Shown: one piece after another, positions 4,476 to 8,346 of the stretch
Layout: every line of letters starts with the position of its first letter
Position numbering within the stretch: the stretch's first letter is position 1
Assembly: GCA_016302545.1 (NCBI GenBank)
Contig: JAEDNK010000066.1
Span: forward strand, 1 to 8,346
Source: Bacillota bacterium
GTDB taxonomy: Bacteria > Bacillota > Clostridia > Peptostreptococcales > Anaerovoracaceae
DNA length: 8,346 bases
Reading direction: 5' to 3'
Notes under the pieces: generated by a model
The model's database searches: none
What the model was told of the DNA's origin: nothing
What the model saw: the letters and a program-made list of their open reading frames with translations, nothing else
Position numbers and translations under genes: made by a program

Positions 4476-5648
4476 ATGAAAAAGAGCTTTATGAAAAAGT
4501 TTGCTGCCGTATCCATGGCAGTTATGATGACAGTTGCAATGGCCGGTTGCGGCGGCGGTGACCAAGGCGAAAGCGGCGGTGCTTCCGAATTCGTAATCGG
4601 CGGTATCGGACCTACAACAGGCGCTGCAGCTACATACGGTGAGGCCGTAAAGAACGGTGCAGAGCTTGCTGTTAAGGAAATCAACGAAGCAGGCGGCATC
4701 AACGGCGTTCAGGTAAGATTTGAATGGCAGGATGACGAACACGATGCAGAAAAATCAGTTAACGCTTACAATACATTAAAGGATAAGGGCATGCAGATGC
4801 TTATGGGTACTGTAACAAGCGGCCCTTGTACAGCAGTAGTTGCAAAGACAGCAGAGGACAACATGTTCCAGCTTACTCCATCCGGCTCGGCAGTTGAATC
4901 CATCAAGGGCGACCACGCATTCAGAGTATGCTTCTCAGACCCTAACCAGGGTATCGCGTCTGCAGACTATTTAGCTGAAAAGTTTGCAGGCAAGAAGGTT
5001 GCGGCAATCTACAACTCATCAGACGTATACTCATCCGGCATCTTTGAGAAATTCAGCGCTCAGGCTCAGGAAAAGGGCGTAGAAGTTGTTACCGCACAGG
5101 CATTTACCAAGGATTCCGCACAGGACTTCACTGTACAGCTTCAGAAGGTTAAGGAAAGCGGAGCTGACGTAGTATTCCTTCCTATCTACTATCAGGAAGC
5201 AGCTTTAATCCTTACTCAGGCAGATAAGATGGGCTTGGATGTTACATGGTTCGGATGCGACGGTCTTGACGGCGTTATCCAGCAGCTTGGTGCTGACGCT
5301 TCATTGGCAGAAGGCGTAATGCTTCTGACTCCTTTCGTAGCAGACGCTGAAGATGAAAAGACTCAGGCTTTCACAGCAGCATACAAGGCAGCATACAACG
5401 ATCTGGTTCCTACTCAGTTTGCAGCAGACGCTTACGATGCAATGTACATCATCAAGGCAGCAGCTGAAAAGGCAGGAATCACTCCTGAAATGAGCGTAAG
5501 CGATATCTGCGAAGCAATGAAGACTGCTATGACACAAATCGAAGTTGCAGGTGTAACCGGCACAATGACATGGTCAGCAGACGGAGAACCTACCAAGACT
5601 CCTAACGCTATGGTTATCAAAGACGGTACTTACACTGCAGTTGCTTAA
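4476..5648 (+). CDS. livK: Branched-chain amino acid ABC transporter, substrate-binding lipoprotein LivK
   Basis: This 390-residue exported lipoprotein captures leucine, isoleucine or valine outside the membrane and delivers it to LivHM. The ATG is 7 bases after GGAGG (4464-4468). The signal peptide has a basic start (MKKSFMKK), a hydrophobic core, and a lipobox MAGC with the lipidated Cys at residue 25; a Gly/Ser-rich linker follows. The mature part is a type I periplasmic-binding fold (Peripla_BP_6): IGGIGPTTGAAATYG and ELAVKEINEAGGINGVQV are the classical first-strand and first-helix motifs. The middle has AAIYNSSDVYSSG, and the end GVTGTMTWSADGEPTK also matches the family. Codon choice is restricted (for instance no CTA Leu), suggesting high expression. 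It heads the operon, and a stable hairpin follows it before livH. Specificity is inferred from family and context; some homologues bind other amino acids, amides or urea. Confidence 0.93.
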   Translation: MKKSFMKKFAAVSMAVMMTVAMAGCGGGDQGESGGASEFVIGGIGPTTGAAATYGEAVKNGAELAVKEINEAGGINGVQVRFEWQDDEHDAEKSVNAYNTLKDKGMQMLMGTVTSGPCTAVVAKTAEDNMFQLTPSGSAVESIKGDHAFRVCFSDPNQGIASADYLAEKFAGKKVAAIYNSSDVYSSGIFEKFSAQAQEKGVEVVTAQAFTKDSAQDFTVQLQKVKESGADVVFLPIYYQEAALILTQADKMGLDVTWFGCDGLDGVIQQLGADASLAEGVMLLTPFVADAEDEKTQAFTAAYKAAYNDLVPTQFAADAYDAMYIIKAAAEKAGITPEMSVSDICEAMKTAMTQIEVAGVTGTMTWSADGEPTKTPNAMVIKDGTYTAVA

Positions 5649-5661
5649 CACGAGAGTTTAC

Positions 5662-5687
5662 GGGAGGTTCAGGTTTCCTGACCTCCC
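5662..5687 (+). promoter_or_regulatory. Intercistronic hairpin between livK and livH
   Basis: GGGAGGT (5662-5668) pairs with ACCTCCC (5681-5687), and CAGG (5670-5673) with CCTG (5677-5680) above one bulged T, leaving a 3-base loop. Only TTT follows, so termination would be partial. Its place between binding protein and permease genes fits a role in keeping livK mRNA more abundant, by partial termination or by blocking 3' decay. Confidence 0.65.
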
Positions 5688-5713
5688 TTTAACACTTTAA
5701 AAGAGGAGAAATT

Positions 5714-6595
5714 ATGAATTTTTTATCTTATCTTATAAGCGGAATAAGTCTGGGCAGCGTATATGCACTTATTGCATTGGGCTATACCATGGTATACGGA
5801 ATTGCAAAGATGCTGAACTTTGCCCACGGTGATGTAATAATGATCGGGGGCTTTGTGGTGTTTACAGCTATAAGCTCTTCTTTGACATCTCCGGCACTTG
5901 CAATAATCTGCGGTATAGTAGTTTGCACCCTGCTTGGTGTTGTAATCGAAAAAATCGCCTACAAGCCTCTCAGAAACGCAACTCCACTGGCAGTATTGAT
6001 CACAGCCATAGGTGTCAGCTACCTACTGCAGAATATAGCTCTTCTGGTATTCGGTTCCGCATCGAAGAACTTTCCTGACATTTTTAAAAACATGCCGGAC
6101 TGGCATGTGACAGAAGGTCTCACCGTTTCGGGAGTAACGATCATTACAATTGTTGTAACGGTGATTATCATGATAGGTCTGACGCTGTTTATACAGTTTA
6201 CGAAGCCGGGTACGGCTATGCAGGCTGTTTCCGAGGACAGAGGGGCGGCACAGCTCATGGGAGTAAGTGTTAACTCCACCATTTCTCTGACCTTTGCCAT
6301 CGGCTCAGCCTTGGCGGCAGTTGCCAGCGTGCTTCTTTGCTCGGCATATCCGCTGCTCAACCCATACACAGGGGCTATGCCGGGAATAAAGGCTTTCGTA
6401 GCTGCAGTATTCGGCGGTATTGGTTCAATTCCGGGTGCTATGATTGGCGGAATCCTTTTAGGCGTAATCGAAAACTTGAGCAAGGCATATATTTCCTCGC
6501 AGCTTTCCGATGCAATCGTTTTCGCAGTTCTTATCATAATCCTTTCCCTGAAGCCTACAGGCATACTGGGCAAGAAGATAAGCGAGAAAGTGTAG
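5714..6595 (+). CDS. livH: Branched-chain amino acid ABC transporter permease LivH
   Basis: This 293-residue membrane protein is one of the two halves of the translocation channel. AGAGGAG (5702-5708) sits 5 bases before the ATG. The N-terminus ISLGSVYALIALGYTMVYGI (residues 11-30), followed by NFAHGD (35-40), is the LivH hallmark. About eight hydrophobic segments follow, interrupted by a cytoplasmic coupling loop with the EAA-type motif AMQAVSEDRGAAQLMGVSV (168-186), which docks on the LivG/LivF ATPases. The late motif FGGIGSIPGAMIGGILLG (233-250) is also family-typical. The length is normal. The gene sits 65 bases after livK and overlaps nothing; livM begins within a few bases of its stop, so the two permeases are translationally close. 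Confidence 0.93.
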   Translation: MNFLSYLISGISLGSVYALIALGYTMVYGIAKMLNFAHGDVIMIGGFVVFTAISSSLTSPALAIICGIVVCTLLGVVIEKIAYKPLRNATPLAVLITAIGVSYLLQNIALLVFGSASKNFPDIFKNMPDWHVTEGLTVSGVTIITIVVTVIIMIGLTLFIQFTKPGTAMQAVSEDRGAAQLMGVSVNSTISLTFAIGSALAAVASVLLCSAYPLLNPYTGAMPGIKAFVAAVFGGIGSIPGAMIGGILLGVIENLSKAYISSQLSDAIVFAVLIIILSLKPTGILGKKISEKV

Positions 6596-6607
6596 GTGAT
6601 GACCGCT

Positions 6608-7714
6608 ATGAAGAATTTAAACAATATGAACAAAGCCACAAGAAAAAACATGGTCACATACGGAATCGTTCTGGCTATGTTCCTTTTCTGCGTTGTATAT
6701 ACAACTACAGGCATGGCGTCTCATCTTTTCAGGGGACTGCTGGTTCCTATCTGTGTGAATGTAATACTGGCGATTTCTCTTAACCTGACAGTAGGTATTC
6801 TGGGAGAGCTGAGTCTGGGTCATGCAGGTTTCATGTGCGTAGGGGCTTTTGTGGGAAGCGTGTTCTCCATGGTTACTGAGGAATCAATCACATCTGTGTG
6901 GGTAAGGTTCCCTCTGGCTTTCATCGTAGGAGGTTTGTCGGCAGCGGTTATCGGACTTCTGGTAGGAATTCCCGTTCTCAGACTGAGAGGGGACTATCTG
7001 GCTATAGTTACTCTGGCATTCGGAGAAATCATAAAGAATATTGTAAACAACCTTTATCTGGCGACGGACGCAAACGGGGTTCACTTCGCAATAGGTGTGG
7101 AGGCATATAACAATATTACATTTGACGCTATGACCAAAAAAGTCTACATAAACGGCGCCATGGGTATAACGGATACACCTAATGACTCCAATTACTTCGT
7201 CGGCTTTGCCCTGATTTTCATAACCCTTGTGGTAATACTCAATCTTGTTCATTCCAGAACAGGAAGAGCAATCATGGCTATCAGGGATAACAGAATAGCG
7301 GCGGAATCTGTAGGAATAAATATCACAAAATACAAGCTGATTGCTTTCGTAATCTCCGCATTCTTTGCGGGAGTCGCAGGGGTGCTTTACGGACATAACC
7401 TTTCATCGCTGGTTGCAACCAAATTCGACTACAACTATTCAATCCTGATACTGGTATTTGTAGTTCTGGGCGGCATAGGCAGCATGAGAGGATCCATAAT
7501 CGCAGCTGTTATTCTGACTGCACTTCCTGAGCTTCTTCGCGGACTCAGCGATTACAGAATGCTTATGTATGCAATCATCCTTATCGTGATGATGCTGGTA
7601 AACAACAACGAAACACTTCAGATGTACACTCAGAAGTGGTTCGGAGCAATCAATGTAAAGAAATTTTTCGGAGTCGCAGGTTCAAAGAAAAAAGCTAAGG
7701 AAGGGGTGAGTTAA
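6608..7714 (+). CDS. livM: Branched-chain amino acid ABC transporter permease LivM
   Basis: This is the second permease of the transporter, about 368 residues. Three in-frame starts are close together: GTG 6596, ATG 6599 and ATG 6608. I prefer 6608, because AGGTGAT (6594-6600) matches the extended Shine-Dalgarno and lies before it, but 6599 is possible. Family motifs are GELSLGHAGFMCVGAF, LRGDYLAIVTLAFGEI, and the EAA-type coupling loop AIRDNRIAAESVGINITKYK, followed by VLGGIGSMRGSIIAA. Around ten hydrophobic segments are visible. Between the LAFGEI segment and the next helix is an extracytoplasmic stretch of about 50 residues before NGAMGITDTP, somewhat longer than in enterobacterial LivM as I recall it. 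The C-terminus is a basic, Lys-rich tail. The stop codon TAA (7712-7714) touches the livG ATG, which suggests translational coupling. Confidence 0.92.
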   Translation: MKNLNNMNKATRKNMVTYGIVLAMFLFCVVYTTTGMASHLFRGLLVPICVNVILAISLNLTVGILGELSLGHAGFMCVGAFVGSVFSMVTEESITSVWVRFPLAFIVGGLSAAVIGLLVGIPVLRLRGDYLAIVTLAFGEIIKNIVNNLYLATDANGVHFAIGVEAYNNITFDAMTKKVYINGAMGITDTPNDSNYFVGFALIFITLVVILNLVHSRTGRAIMAIRDNRIAAESVGINITKYKLIAFVISAFFAGVAGVLYGHNLSSLVATKFDYNYSILILVFVVLGGIGSMRGSIIAAVILTALPELLRGLSDYRMLMYAIILIVMMLVNNNETLQMYTQKWFGAINVKKFFGVAGSKKKAKEGVS

Positions 7715-8346
7715 ATGACAGCTATGCTTGAAACGAAAAATCTCGGCATATCCTTCGGCGGACTTAAAGCTGTTGACGGACTCAGCCTGAAGATAGAAAA
7801 AGGTCAGCTTTACGGGCTCATCGGTCCTAACGGCGCGGGCAAGACTACCGCCTTCAACCTGCTGACCGGTGTATACAAGCCTACTATGGGAAACTTTTTC
7901 CTTGACGGCGAAAAGATGACGGGGCATAATACAGTTGAGATAAATAAAAAAGGAATCGCCAGAACTTTCCAGAACATTCGTCTGTTTAAGCAGCTTTCTG
8001 TACTGGATAATGTAAAGGTGGGACTGCACAACGATAATAAATACAGCACTGCAGAGGGAATTTTAAGGCTTCCGGCTTTCTTCAGGACAGAGAAAGAGAT
8101 GGACAGAAAGGCTATGGAGCTCCTCGAGGTATTTGACCTTGCAGGGGAAAAGGACTATCTGGCATCCAATCTGCCTTACGGCAAGCAGAGAAAGCTTGAA
8201 ATCGCCAGAGCTCTGGCAACTTCACCGAAGCTGCTGCTTCTCGATGAGCCTGCTGCAGGTATGAACCCCAATGAGACTCAGGAACTGATGGACACCATCA
8301 GATTTGTAAGAGATAATTTTGATATGACCATTCTGCTGATTGAGCA
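7715..8346 (+). CDS. livG: Branched-chain amino acid ABC transporter ATP-binding protein LivG (3' partial)
   Basis: The first 210 residues of the ATPase are present and the window ends mid-codon. The ATG at 7715 follows the livM stop without a gap; AAGGGG (7701-7706) sits 8 bases before it. A second ATG at 7724 is possible. Motifs in order: ISFGGLKAVDGLSL, Walker A GPNGAGKTT (37-45), Q-loop Gln86 in ARTFQNIRLF, signature LPYGKQRKLEIARAL (153-167), Walker B LLLLDEP (173-179) with catalytic Glu178, and PAAGMNPNET, which is strongly LivG-like. The last two bases (CA) begin the next codon, consistent with the switch His of the ILLIEH motif. It hydrolyses ATP to drive import through LivHM, normally as a dimer with LivF, whose gene is expected just beyond the window. 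The ABC signature reads LPYGKQ where LivG often has LAYGQQ or LSYGQQ. Confidence 0.93.
   Translation, partial: MTAMLETKNLGISFGGLKAVDGLSLKIEKGQLYGLIGPNGAGKTTAFNLLTGVYKPTMGNFFLDGEKMTGHNTVEINKKGIARTFQNIRLFKQLSVLDNVKVGLHNDNKYSTAEGILRLPAFFRTEKEMDRKAMELLEVFDLAGEKDYLASNLPYGKQRKLEIARALATSPKLLLLDEPAAGMNPNETQELMDTIRFVRDNFDMTILLIE

Noticed and set aside
4313..4561. 82-codon ORF overlapping the terminator and the start of livK
   Set aside because: It has no ribosome site before its ATG, runs through the terminator hairpin, and overlaps livK in another frame. The protein resembles nothing I know.

Overview
The window looks like chromosomal DNA from a low-to-moderate GC Gram-positive bacterium, most likely a member of the Clostridia. 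The evidence is a C-terminal sortase signal (VPKTG, membrane helix, Arg-rich tail), strong AGGAGG-type ribosome binding sites, a TTG start, intrinsic terminators between transcription units, and near-consensus housekeeping promoters. All genes read on the + strand. I cannot name the species. No rRNA, tRNA, IS element, CRISPR array or phage gene is visible.

Layout. (1) Bases 1-551 hold the 3' end of a cell-wall-anchored surface protein, closed by an intrinsic terminator at 576-618. (2) A promoter at 639-668 drives a two-gene unit: an amino acid permease (730-1884) and a cytoplasmic alkaline-phosphatase-superfamily hydrolase (1901-2734). (3) A perfect TTGACA-17-TATAAT promoter (2742-2770) drives a membrane-anchored signal peptide peptidase SppA (2815-3930), which ends at a terminator (3946-3984). 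(4) From about 4020 to the window end lies a branched-chain amino acid ABC transporter operon: livK (lipoprotein binding protein), livH and livM (permeases) and livG (ATPase, cut by the window edge; livF probably follows).

The most interesting part is the 400-base leader of the liv operon. A promoter preceded by helically phased A-tracts (4021-4090) transcribes an unlisted 38-codon ORF with a good Shine-Dalgarno (4124-4240). Its peptide contains 8 Leu, 8 Ile and 1 Val, packed into residues 6-27, and three of the eight Leu codons are the rare CTA. About 100 bases further on is an intrinsic terminator (4341-4371) in front of livK. The last third of the small ORF (4213-4229) is complementary, over 16 pairs with one bulge, to the 5' arm and loop of that terminator, and a second co-linear helix (4239-4246 with 4330-4337) extends the pairing. 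This is the arrangement expected for ribosome-mediated transcription attenuation: stalling on Ile/Leu codons would leave the antiterminator free to form, and smooth translation to the stop codon would mask it and let the terminator form. Leader-peptide attenuators for branched-chain amino acids are classical in enterobacterial ilv/leu biosynthetic operons. I do not know of one described for a liv transport operon in a Clostridia-like organism, where T-box riboswitches are the usual device. The mechanism is inferred from sequence only.

Working together: LivK captures Leu/Ile/Val outside the cell, LivHM form the channel, and LivG (with LivF) powers it. The leader would tie expression to the charging of tRNA-Leu and tRNA-Ile. 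A stable hairpin between livK and livH could set the usual excess of binding protein over permease. The permease/hydrolase unit and SppA have no obvious functional link to the liv operon beyond a shared amino acid or peptide theme.
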